This document shows, piece by piece, positions 1 to 7,703 of a stretch of DNA of 64,000 nt. The stretch lies in NCBI GenBank assembly GCA_035380045.1, contig DAOSWM010000006.1, positions 34,060-98,059 on the forward strand, read 5' to 3'. This DNA is from DAOSWM01 sp035380045. Its GTDB lineage: Bacteria > Bacteroidota > Bacteroidia > Bacteroidales > Tenuifilaceae. The notes below the pieces were generated by a model. That model was not told the origin of the DNA. It saw nothing but the letters and a program-made list of their open reading frames with translations, and made no database searches. Position numbers and translations under genes: made by a program. Each line of letters opens with the position of its first letter. Position 1 is the first letter of the stretch.

Positions 1-1
1 A

Positions 2-337
2 GGCACCATCAGGAAAAGTTCCAACTCCACCATTGGACCATTTGCTGAGAAAATGCTGGAGAACTACAGCTGCAACATACTTTTTCTAGGTGCCGATGGA
101 GTTGACCCCGACTTCGGTTTAACCACAACAAACGCAATGGAAGCCTCGCTGAACGAGAAAATGATAAGGGCAGCAAGTAAAGTTGTGGTACTGGCCGACT
201 CCAGCAAGTTTGGGAAAAGGGGTTTTGGGAAAATATGTGAGTTGAATGTTGTTGATATAATAATAACCGATAATGAAGTATCAGGAATGCTGGTTAAGAA
301 GATTCAAGAAAAGGGCGTTGATATTGTTACGGTTTAG
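2..337 (+). CDS. DeoR-family transcriptional regulator, C-terminal part (truncated by window edge)
   Basis: The frame is open from the first bases of the window and reads through to the TAG at 335-337, so this is the end of a longer gene. An internal ATG at 53 is not its start. The translation contains the DeoR sensor-domain signature: a GTIRKSSNS stretch, then FLGADGVDPDFGLTT, then VVVLADSSKFG, and ITD near the end. In this family the domain binds a sugar phosphate, often a phosphorylated pentose or hexose, and controls an N-terminal helix-turn-helix that binds DNA. That DNA-binding half lies upstream of the window, so the regulated pathway cannot be told. The next gene is convergent and ends eight bases away. 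Confidence 0.88.
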   Translation, partial: GTIRKSSNSTIGPFAEKMLENYSCNILFLGADGVDPDFGLTTTNAMEASLNEKMIRAASKVVVLADSSKFGKRGFGKICELNVVDIIITDNEVSGMLVKKIQEKGVDIVTV

Positions 338-344
338 CCATAAA

Positions 345-692
345 TTACTCTTCCCTAATAAAATGGGGCATTTCCAACGGTAACACGAACGAGAACTCAA
401 TTAATCCTTCAACTTTCCCTTCCACAAACCATGGAGTTTGGTATATTAACTTTCTTACACCCTTTTTCTCAATGGTGTAAGCATTTGTTTCGCCATTCTG
501 AATCAGTGTTAATATTTTATCGCGCGAAAGGGCATTATGACAATCGAATAGATTTTTTCCAACAAGTTCAGCCCCTCCCCACTTCCTGAAAGTATCGGCT
601 GCCTTGGGATTCATGTATAATATTTTGCCATTCATATTGCAAATGGTAATAGCACATGCAATTCCATCGAACCATATAAGATTGTCGTTCAT
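345..692 (-). CDS. Small PAS-domain protein
   Basis: A 115-residue protein made almost entirely of one PAS fold. It starts with an N-terminal strand (IACAITICNMNGKILYMNP), followed by the helix and a GxxLFDCHN segment that is typical of PAS sensors. The ATG at 692 is preferred over an upstream TTG at 719, which would add nine residues without domain support. No histidine kinase, cyclase or DNA-binding region is attached, so it would have to act through a partner. PAS domains of this length often bind haem, flavin or small metabolites, but no cofactor ligand can be assigned. It is convergent with the DeoR-type gene and divergent from the PLP enzyme at 782. Confidence 0.7.
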   Translation of the reverse strand: MNDNLIWFDGIACAITICNMNGKILYMNPKAADTFRKWGGAELVGKNLFDCHNALSRDKILTLIQNGETNAYTIEKKGVRKLIYQTPWFVEGKVEGLIEFSFVLPLEMPHFIREE

Positions 693-781
693 TTTTTGTA
701 GATTTGAATTTTGAAACAAATGTAATCAATTAGGCACTCGTATTTCAAGCAAAATACTACAAATTATTTAAAAAAACTTCT

Positions 782-1963
782 ATGAAAGTTTATCAGCCAA
801 AAACAGCCCGAACCCCAATTTATCGCGATGCAGGTTTTTACCTTGAAGATATTCCAACAATGAAGAAGGCATTCGCCGATGAACTTAAATACTCTAGGGA
901 ACCAGAACTTTACATCTACTCAAGGTATAGGAATCCCAATGTTGTTGAGGCAGAACGCATGATAATGGGGATTGAACAAAGTGGCTGGTCCGTTTTAACC
1001 CAATCTGGTTTAGCTGCCATCGATACCGCCCTATCCATTTTTCAGGAAAAGAACGAGAACGGGAAATGGCTTTTCTTCTCGGAAATTTACGGAGGAACAA
1101 ACCATTATATTGACAATATTCTTGTTAAACGAAGAGGGATTAACGCTGTACGGTTCCACCCCGATGGTGATTCATACTCAATTAAGAAGTTTAAGGAGGC
1201 CTTAGCTGAACACCAGCCAAAACTCGTATTCTTCGAGCCCATTTCAAACCCCATGCTCATTACCATCGATGCCGATGCGTATGTTAAGGTTGCAAAGGAC
1301 TTTGGGGCCATTGTTATTATCGACAACACCTTCCCAACACCTTACCTGTGGAGACCACTGGAAAGTGGTGCTGATATAGTTATCCATAGTGTAACCAAGT
1401 ACCTTGCCGGACACGGCAATATTTCTGCTGGAGTTTTATCGGGTAACGATGCGAGTCTGGAACGTGCTGCCCTCGAATACCGTAAGCTGGTTGGGCATAT
1501 GCTTTCGCCCGATGATGCCGCTCGCCTATGCGACCAACTAAAAACTTTCGAGCTTAGGATGGAGAAGCATTGCACCAACGCCTACACGCTTGCAAACTTC
1601 CTAAATGGTCATAATGCTGTTGAAAAGGTGCTATTTCCAGGACTTGAAACGCATCCAACTCACCGTGAGGCATTTAAATTCTTCAGAGGTAGAGGTTATG
1701 GAGCCATGATTACATTCGATTTGGCTGGCAGTTCTGACGTACAAAAATCCAAACGTTGCAACCAATTTGTTAGCGAACTTAAAAATCATATCCCACTGGT
1801 TCCAACGCTGGGCGATGTAGACACTATTCTTATGCCAATAGAGCCTGTTTGGGGTGATAAGTATCCATTTCCTGGTATGATTCGCCTGTCGGTTGGCATT
1901 GAAGACGTTGACGACTTAGTTGATGTAATTGGAAATGCTCTAAATAAGTGCATTGCACTATAG
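782..1963 (+). CDS. Trans-sulfuration (Cys/Met metabolism) PLP-dependent enzyme
   Basis: A 393-residue fold-type I PLP enzyme of the cystathionine gamma-synthase/gamma-lyase group. The PLP lysine is Lys206 in SVTKYLAGHG, the pyridine-nitrogen aspartate is Asp181 in VIIDNTF, and YSRYRNP near residue 46-52 supplies the phosphate-binding residues from the neighbouring subunit. The IYGGTNHY motif near residue 102 is like cystathionine gamma-lyase/synthase and lacks the active-site cysteine of methionine gamma-lyase. Substrate cannot be fixed from sequence; cysteine, homocysteine or cystathionine metabolism is expected. A second, distinct paralogue lies at 25702. The gene stands alone between a divergent PAS gene and a DmsBC-like gene 59 bases downstream. 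Confidence 0.85.
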   Translation: MKVYQPKTARTPIYRDAGFYLEDIPTMKKAFADELKYSREPELYIYSRYRNPNVVEAERMIMGIEQSGWSVLTQSGLAAIDTALSIFQEKNENGKWLFFSEIYGGTNHYIDNILVKRRGINAVRFHPDGDSYSIKKFKEALAEHQPKLVFFEPISNPMLITIDADAYVKVAKDFGAIVIIDNTFPTPYLWRPLESGADIVIHSVTKYLAGHGNISAGVLSGNDASLERAALEYRKLVGHMLSPDDAARLCDQLKTFELRMEKHCTNAYTLANFLNGHNAVEKVLFPGLETHPTHREAFKFFRGRGYGAMITFDLAGSSDVQKSKRCNQFVSELKNHIPLVPTLGDVDTILMPIEPVWGDKYPFPGMIRLSVGIEDVDDLVDVIGNALNKCIAL

Positions 1964-2022
1964 AAACATACTATTTGTTAAATATTCCTATTTCTTCATA
2001 AACGTCCGATTTCCAACTTCGA

Positions 2023-3345
2023 ATGGCCTCTACAACTGGTTTTATATTCGATTACAGCAAATGTGTGGGTTGCCACGCTTGCATGGTTGCTTGCTACGTT
2101 GAAAACGAAACCAAACCACCACTTAGCTGGCGCAATGTAAACCATTTTAACAGGGAGAAACTTCCTCTGCTTGGATTTGTGCACCAATCGATTGCATGTA
2201 ACCACTGCAAGGATGCACCCTGCATGAAGGCTTGCCCTGCAAACGCATTCTCTTTCGATACCGAAACAGGTGCCGTAATCCACAATAAAGAGGTGTGTAT
2301 TGGCTGTAAGTACTGCACCTGGGCTTGTCCGTTCGACGCGCCAAAATTCAATGAAATTGAAGGGATTATAGAGAAATGTCATTTGTGTTACCACAGGCTA
2401 AAGGAAGGAAAAATTCCAGCCTGCGCTATCAACTGCCCCACCGGGGCGCTATCGTTCGGTGAGATTCCTGAAAATCCACATCCCGATACTTTCGGGTTTT
2501 CACAAAAACCCATATTCCCTAGAATTCTAGTAAAGGGGTCAAATATAGTAAACTCTGTCCCAGAACTCGATGCATCGGTTTCTGGATTCGATAAATCATT
2601 ACAAAAATCAGCCAGCACAGCGACCCCTAGCAACGAAATAAACCCGTTGCATGAGCTTCCGTTGGCTCTGTTTACATACATCAGTTCCCTGCTTGTAGGC
2701 TGGTTCAGCGCCAATCCTTTTCAAAATTCCTTTAATATTCCATTGTGGGTTTTTGGCACTCTGGGCCTTATTGCCATGCTGTTAAGTACATTCCACCTTG
2801 GGAAACCAACACGCGCTTACCTCTCAATTCGCAACCTGAAAACGAGCTGGCTTAGTCGCGAAATTCTCCTTTTTGGTATTTTTATGGTTACTGGTTCTAT
2901 TGCCCTTTTTATCAACTCCAGCATAGTTCAATACGTTGGAATTGCTATAGGTTTTACCTTCCTACTCTCTATTGAAATGGTTTACTCTGTTGCCGTAAAA
3001 AAGTATAAAACTCCCATTCATAGTTCAAACACAATTCTAACTGCCCTAACTTTTCTTACCCTTGCTGGGCAATTATGGAATGTACTAATTGTTATGCTTG
3101 CAATAAAAACCCTTCTGTTTACAGTTAGAACAGGAACCGATAAAAGAAGCCAGAAACTATGGTTCTCCCTAATCGTGCTAACTCGCTTAGTTGCTGGTTT
3201 TATAGTTCCCTTTAGTTTTATTGCATTTCGCAATGCAGAGTTTTCGGTGGGAATTATTTTACTAGTTGCTATGGGTGAACTTGTTGACCGAATCCTTTTC
3301 TACGGGGATTTTTCGCCTGAACGTCCTTTCTCGAATGTACAATAG
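2023..3345 (+). CDS. DmsB-DmsC fusion: four-cluster ferredoxin joined to a membrane anchor
   Basis: A 440-residue fusion. The first roughly 180 residues are a DmsB-type electron-transfer subunit with four cysteine groups: CVGCHACMVAC, CNHCKDAPCMKACP, CIGCKYCTWACP and CHLC...CAINCP, enough for four [4Fe-4S] clusters. After a linker of about 40 residues, the remainder (from about residue 215) is hydrophobic with about eight membrane helices and resembles DmsC, the quinol-oxidising anchor of DMSO reductase-type enzymes. Such subunits pass electrons from menaquinol to a molybdopterin catalytic subunit. No such catalytic subunit, no Tat-exported partner and no chaperone gene are next to it: tcdA follows one base later. 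Either the partner is encoded elsewhere or the protein serves another redox enzyme. Confidence 0.85.
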   Translation: MASTTGFIFDYSKCVGCHACMVACYVENETKPPLSWRNVNHFNREKLPLLGFVHQSIACNHCKDAPCMKACPANAFSFDTETGAVIHNKEVCIGCKYCTWACPFDAPKFNEIEGIIEKCHLCYHRLKEGKIPACAINCPTGALSFGEIPENPHPDTFGFSQKPIFPRILVKGSNIVNSVPELDASVSGFDKSLQKSASTATPSNEINPLHELPLALFTYISSLLVGWFSANPFQNSFNIPLWVFGTLGLIAMLLSTFHLGKPTRAYLSIRNLKTSWLSREILLFGIFMVTGSIALFINSSIVQYVGIAIGFTFLLSIEMVYSVAVKKYKTPIHSSNTILTALTFLTLAGQLWNVLIVMLAIKTLLFTVRTGTDKRSQKLWFSLIVLTRLVAGFIVPFSFIAFRNAEFSVGIILLVAMGELVDRILFYGDFSPERPFSNVQ

Positions 3346-3346
3346 C

Positions 3347-4063
3347 ATGGAACACTGGTTGGAACGTACAAAACTGCTCATTGGAGCAGAAAAATTAGAG
3401 AAGCTTGAAAAAAGTCATGTCCTGGTTGTTGGGCTGGGAGGAGTTGGCGCCTACTCAGCAGAGCAAATATGTCGGGCTGGCGTGGGTGAAATGACTATTG
3501 TTGATGGCGACAACCTTCATGAAACCAATCTTAACCGCCAGCTCGCAGCTCTACACAGCACTATGAGTTTGCCAAAGGCAGAAGTTATGGGCAACAGGTT
3601 ACTGGATATAAATCCCAACCTGAAGCTAACCATTATCCAGGAGTACATTCGCGATGAAAGGATGAAGGAGATTCTGTCCCAAAAGTTCGACTACGTGGTT
3701 GATGCCATCGATACACTTTCACCAAAAATTTTTCTAATCTACGATAGTGTCCGTAACGGTCACAGGCTGGTTAGTTCCATGGGTAGCGGCGGAAAACTCG
3801 ACCCATCGCGAGTTCAAATTGCAGATATTTCAAAATCATTCAATTGCCCGCTGGCACGAATTCTACGCAAAAGGCTTCATAGGCTGGGCATTAGGGAAGG
3901 ATTTAAAGTAGTGTTCTCTTCCGAAGAAGTTCCCGATGGTGCAATGATTCCCTGCGAGGGTGAACCCAACAAAAAAACCACCGTGGGAACCATTTCGTAC
4001 ATGCCACCCATTTTTGGGTGCTTTATGGCCTCGGTGGTAGTTCGCGACTTGCTAGAAGCGTAA
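3347..4063 (+). CDS. tcdA: tRNA threonylcarbamoyladenosine dehydratase TcdA (ThiF/E1-like)
   Basis: An E1/ThiF-superfamily protein of 238 residues. The nucleotide-binding loop is VVGLGGVGAYSAEQ, followed by the acidic VDGDNLHETNLNRQ segment that is typical of TcdA/CsdL. TcdA uses ATP to cyclise N6-threonylcarbamoyladenosine at position 37 of tRNAs that read ANN codons. The ATG at 3347 (MEHWLERTKLLIG) fits the family start and lies one base after the stop of the DmsBC fusion. An ATG at 3335 is also possible, and starts further upstream overlap the previous gene deeply. Length and the C-terminal PPIFGCFMASVVVRDLL segment are usual for the family. The tight spacing suggests co-transcription with the upstream gene. 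Confidence 0.92.
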   Translation: MEHWLERTKLLIGAEKLEKLEKSHVLVVGLGGVGAYSAEQICRAGVGEMTIVDGDNLHETNLNRQLAALHSTMSLPKAEVMGNRLLDINPNLKLTIIQEYIRDERMKEILSQKFDYVVDAIDTLSPKIFLIYDSVRNGHRLVSSMGSGGKLDPSRVQIADISKSFNCPLARILRKRLHRLGIREGFKVVFSSEEVPDGAMIPCEGEPNKKTTVGTISYMPPIFGCFMASVVVRDLLEA

Positions 4064-4077
4064 ACAATCTAGCTAAT

Positions 4078-4956
4078 TCACATATTTTCAATTAGTATGC
4101 TGAGCTTATAGTATGCCGATTCGCTAATGGGTGCTAACGGTAGCCTCAAGTTATTCTCAATGATTCCTAGAATTTCAAGCGCTGCTTTTATTCCACCTGG
4201 ATTTCCCTCAACAAATAGCGTATCAATTAGTTCAATTAAATTGTAGTGTAACTCCTTCGCCTCAGCAATGTTGCCATTAAGAGCGTGGTGAACTAACGTT
4301 GAGAACTGCTTAGGGAATGCGTTCCCTACAACAGAGATTACACCGTCCATTCCCATGGCAATTTGCGGGAAGGCTAACCCGTCGTCGCCAGAAAGAACCA
4401 GAAATCCTTCCGGCCTGTCGCGCAGAATGTAGGTTTGCTGGTTTAAATTGCCCGAGGCTTCCTTTACAGCAATTATGTTTGGAACTTCGTGAGCTAGCTT
4501 GAGAGTAGTATCGGCAGTCATGTTCACACCTGTTCTACCGGGAACGTTGTAAAGAATGATTGGAACGGGACTTTGAGCAGCGAGTGCTCTGTAGTGCAAC
4601 TCCAACCCTTTCTGGGTTGGTTTGTTGTAGTAGGGTGTAACAGAAAGGATTGCATCAATGCCATCAAAATCAAAATCCTTGATTTTTTTGGCGATGTTGC
4701 TGGTATTGTTTCCTCCCATTCCAACTACAACGGGTAGCCTACCATCGTTCTTTTTCAGAACAAACTGAATGAAATCGTGCTTCTCATCATCGCTAAGCGT
4801 TACCGACTCGCCGGTTGTTCCCTGTAAAACAAGGTAGTTAACGCCTCCCGAAACAAGGTGCTCTAACAGCTTTTCGGTTGCTTCGTAATCAATCTCTTTT
4901 CTACTGTCGAATGGGGTTACCATGGCAACTCCCAATCCTTTAAACATACTACTCAT
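4078..4956 (-). CDS. dapA: 4-hydroxy-tetrahydrodipicolinate synthase
   Basis: A 292-residue class I aldolase. It condenses pyruvate with aspartate semialdehyde, the first committed step to lysine and diaminopimelate. The Schiff-base lysine is Lys165 in IIAVKEASGN, the proton-relay tyrosine is Tyr136 in ILYNVPGRTG, and the pyruvate-carboxylate motif GTTGES is at residues 46-51. Length is normal. An ATG three codons later (MFKGLG) is an equally plausible start. It is the last gene of a minus-strand run ligA, small protein, dapA with gaps of 18 and 26 bases, which suggests one transcript. It is convergent with tcdA at a distance of 14 bases. Confidence 0.95.
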   Translation of the reverse strand: MSSMFKGLGVAMVTPFDSRKEIDYEATEKLLEHLVSGGVNYLVLQGTTGESVTLSDDEKHDFIQFVLKKNDGRLPVVVGMGGNNTSNIAKKIKDFDFDGIDAILSVTPYYNKPTQKGLELHYRALAAQSPVPIILYNVPGRTGVNMTADTTLKLAHEVPNIIAVKEASGNLNQQTYILRDRPEGFLVLSGDDGLAFPQIAMGMDGVISVVGNAFPKQFSTLVHHALNGNIAEAKELHYNLIELIDTLFVEGNPGGIKAALEILGIIENNLRLPLAPISESAYYKLSILIENM

Positions 4957-4982
4957 TATTCTGATTTATTGTAATTTCAACG

Positions 4983-5567
4983 TTAATCCTGTTGTGCTTG
5001 CTCCTTTTTCCAATCCTGCTCCTGCGCAAATCGGTTGTTAATTAGGTTAAGGTAATGCTTTATTTGTGAGATCAGGTACTCTTCATTTTTTTCATTTTTC
5101 AACGAAATGGTTAAATCGTTAGGATTTCCGTAGTAACCAAGGCTACCAACCTTGAACTTGGCTTTTGAGAGGGTTGATATCCAACGAAGTGGAAAAATTT
5201 CGTTTAGTGAAAGGTCGATTAGAATATCGAAATCATTATTGATAAACTCCTCAATTACAGGTTGCTTTGGTCGAAAGTACCAATTCAACTCTTTTTTTGT
5301 AAAAACTTTCACATTCTTTCGAAGTAAAAAGCTTTGAGGAATTTCCTTCAAGGGGCAGAACACGGTAATGCTGGTTAGTATCTGTTTTTCGTTCAAAAAA
5401 TGGGCGAACTTGATGGCGCTATCGAGGTCATCATTCGATGTAGCATAGCATACAATTCCAACGCTTCTGGCCGATTCAAGGTTGTGAACCATCTTCCTAC
5501 GAACCATTGACCGCTCTAGCTTACGAAGCTTCGATAACCCAACACTTAACTTTAACTTTGAAAACAT
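4983..5567 (-). CDS. Conserved Bacteroidota protein (DUF6913-like)
   Basis: A 194-residue soluble protein with a basic N-terminal stretch and no signal peptide or membrane helix. Its central part (ARSVGIVCYATSNDDLDSA, then FDILIDLSLNEIFPLRWI) reads like an alternating alpha/beta domain. It resembles a family of unknown function found widely in Bacteroidota, which I recognise only at the level of a domain of unknown function. It lies between ligA and dapA on the same strand with short gaps, a position that may reflect shared transcription rather than shared function. The C-terminus is Gln/Glu-rich. No catalytic motif can be identified. Confidence 0.7.
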   Translation of the reverse strand: MFSKLKLSVGLSKLRKLERSMVRRKMVHNLESARSVGIVCYATSNDDLDSAIKFAHFLNEKQILTSITVFCPLKEIPQSFLLRKNVKVFTKKELNWYFRPKQPVIEEFINNDFDILIDLSLNEIFPLRWISTLSKAKFKVGSLGYYGNPNDLTISLKNEKNEEYLISQIKHYLNLINNRFAQEQDWKKEQAQQD

Positions 5568-5585
5568 TGTTCGTTTTTTGCGTTG

Positions 5586-7592
5586 CTACTCGATTATACT
5601 TAAGAATTCATCCTCTGAAATAATTCTAACTCCTAACTTTTTGGCTTTTTCGAGCTTTGATGGGCCCATATTTTCACCTGCAACAATGAGCGTTGTGTTC
5701 GATGAAACTGCACTAAGCACCTTCCCTCCATTCTTAATCACCAGCTCTTTCAACTCATCACGCGATACGCGTGAAAACGAACCTGAAACTACCACCGATT
5801 CACCCGAAAGTTTTTGGCTTACCAATGCGGAAACATTCTCGTCCTCCTGAAGTTTAACTCCATAATTTTTAAGTCGTTCAACAACTTCACTGTTTCTGCT
5901 ATCGGCAAAGAAAGCGATAATGCTTCGGGCAATTCTTTCTCCCACCTCATCAACCTCAACAAGCTCATCAAAGGTAGCATTTTTTAGGCTATCAAGCAAG
6001 CGAAAATGCGACGCTAACTTGCGTGCTGTTGTTTCTCCAACATACCGTATTCCCAGCCCAAAAAGGACTCTGTAGAATGGAACCTGCTTCGATTTCTCAA
6101 TACTTTCCAACGCATTTCTGGTAGACTTTTCGGCGAAACGTTCAAGCGATATAAGCTGCTCGTATTTAAGCTCGTACAAATCGGCAATGTTTCGAATTAA
6201 GCCTTTGGTGAATAGTAACTCCACTGTTTCCTCGCCCAAACCATCGATGTCCATTGCCTTACGGCCAATGAAATGGATTATTTTGCCTTTGATTTGAGGA
6301 GGGCATCCGGTTTCGTTCGGGCAGTAATGCTTCGCCTCGCCCTCGGGGCGAACTAGCTCTGTACCACACTCAGGGCAATGCTTTATATACTCCACCGGCT
6401 TTCCTTCAGTAGCTCGGTTCGATGTGTCAATTCCAACTATTTTAGGAATTATCTCACCTCCCTTTTCAACAAGAACTGTATCGCCAACATGCAGGTCGAG
6501 CAACGCAATTTGGTCAGCATTATGGAGCGATGCTCTCTTTACAACCGTTCCTGCGAGCTGCACTGGCTCGAGGTTTGCAACAGGAGTTATGGCACCAGTT
6601 CTTCCAACCTGGTAATCTATTGAAAGTAGCTTTGTTGAAACCTGCTCGGCTTTATACTTGTAAGCAATGGCCCAGCGCGGCGTTTTTGCCGTGTAACCCA
6701 GCAGATTCTGTTGCTGGTAACTATTCACCTTCACAACAACCCCATCGGTATCGTAGGGTAACGTTTCACGATTTTTGTCCCAAAAACTAATGAATTCATT
6801 CACCTCATCAAGGGTTGAACACAACTTAACGCTTTCGGGAATTTTGAAACCCCACGTTGCTGCCTTTCTTAAATTCTGATAATGATTATCGAACGGAAGC
6901 TTTTCGCCAAGCATAAAGTACAGAAGGCAGTCCAACTTGCGCTTTGCAACAATTCTCGAATCGAGCAGTTTCAGCGTTCCGGCCGCTGCGTTTCTTGGGT
7001 TAGCAAAGGATGTTTCGCCATCGTTTATCCGTTGCCTGTTAATCTCCTCGAATACGGCACGAGGCATAAATATTTCACCCCGAATTTCGAACTCGTCAGG
7101 ATAATCAGGACCCGATAGTTCCAGGGGAATTGAACGAATAGTACGAACATTGTTGGTAACATCGTCTCCCTTCGTTCCATCTCCACGGGTTACAGCTCTA
7201 AAAAGTTTCCCATTTCTGTATGTCAAGCCAATAGCTGTACCATCGTACTTAAGTTCACACACGTACTCCCACTTTTTTGATAGAACCTTTCCTACTCTTT
7301 GATGAAATTCGTTCAACTCCTCGAATGAGTATGTGTTAGCCAGTGAAAGCATGGGGTACTTATGTTCAACCTGCTTAAAGCCCTCCGAAATATCGCTTCC
7401 TACGCGGCTGGTTGGTGATGATTCATCGGTAAACTGAGGGAATTTTTTTTCGAGAGCCTCGAGGTCTTTCAGCATTGAATCGTACTCAAAATCGCTGATC
7501 TCTGGCTTTGCCAAAACGTAGTACAAATGGTTATGCCTGTTCAACTCCTGCCTTAAGCGATTTATCCTCTCCTGAGCTTGTTTTGAATTCAT
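5586..7592 (-). CDS. ligA: NAD+-dependent DNA ligase
   Basis: A 668-residue LigA with all the usual parts. An N-terminal Ia region is followed by the adenylation domain, whose adenylated lysine is Lys115 in ELKYDGTAIG. Then come the OB fold, the zinc finger with four cysteines (CPECG then YCPNETGCP), helix-hairpin-helix repeats and a C-terminal BRCT domain containing GESVVVSGSF. It seals nicks in replication and repair, using NAD+ as adenylate donor. The ATG at 7592 (MNSKQAQERI) is preferred; an in-frame ATG at 7646 would add 18 hydrophobic residues that match no ligase. It is divergent from rel and heads the run that ends with dapA. Confidence 0.97.
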   Translation of the reverse strand: MNSKQAQERINRLRQELNRHNHLYYVLAKPEISDFEYDSMLKDLEALEKKFPQFTDESSPTSRVGSDISEGFKQVEHKYPMLSLANTYSFEELNEFHQRVGKVLSKKWEYVCELKYDGTAIGLTYRNGKLFRAVTRGDGTKGDDVTNNVRTIRSIPLELSGPDYPDEFEIRGEIFMPRAVFEEINRQRINDGETSFANPRNAAAGTLKLLDSRIVAKRKLDCLLYFMLGEKLPFDNHYQNLRKAATWGFKIPESVKLCSTLDEVNEFISFWDKNRETLPYDTDGVVVKVNSYQQQNLLGYTAKTPRWAIAYKYKAEQVSTKLLSIDYQVGRTGAITPVANLEPVQLAGTVVKRASLHNADQIALLDLHVGDTVLVEKGGEIIPKIVGIDTSNRATEGKPVEYIKHCPECGTELVRPEGEAKHYCPNETGCPPQIKGKIIHFIGRKAMDIDGLGEETVELLFTKGLIRNIADLYELKYEQLISLERFAEKSTRNALESIEKSKQVPFYRVLFGLGIRYVGETTARKLASHFRLLDSLKNATFDELVEVDEVGERIARSIIAFFADSRNSEVVERLKNYGVKLQEDENVSALVSQKLSGESVVVSGSFSRVSRDELKELVIKNGGKVLSAVSSNTTLIVAGENMGPSKLEKAKKLGVRIISEDEFLSIIE

Positions 7593-7657
7593 AAAAAAAA
7601 TTTGCTTAAAGATAGTAAGAATTGGTGTTTCAAAAAGCACTATCATTTCTGAAAGTT

Positions 7658-7665
7658 TATTTTTG
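7658..7665 (+). promoter_or_regulatory. Candidate -7 box for rel
   Basis: TATTTTTG at 7658-7665 is an exact TAnnTTTG match, 39 bases before the rel ATG, in the short intergenic region shared with divergent ligA. No clear -33 element accompanies it at the normal distance. Confidence 0.4.
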
Positions 7666-7703
7666 TATCTTGCTAAACTATATTGATGGTACTTTTCTAA
7701 ACC

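Noticed and set aside
1964..2022. A possible leader or riboswitch between the PLP enzyme and DmsBC fusion genes
   Set aside because: Only 59 bases, AT-rich, with no stem or conserved aptamer motif visible.
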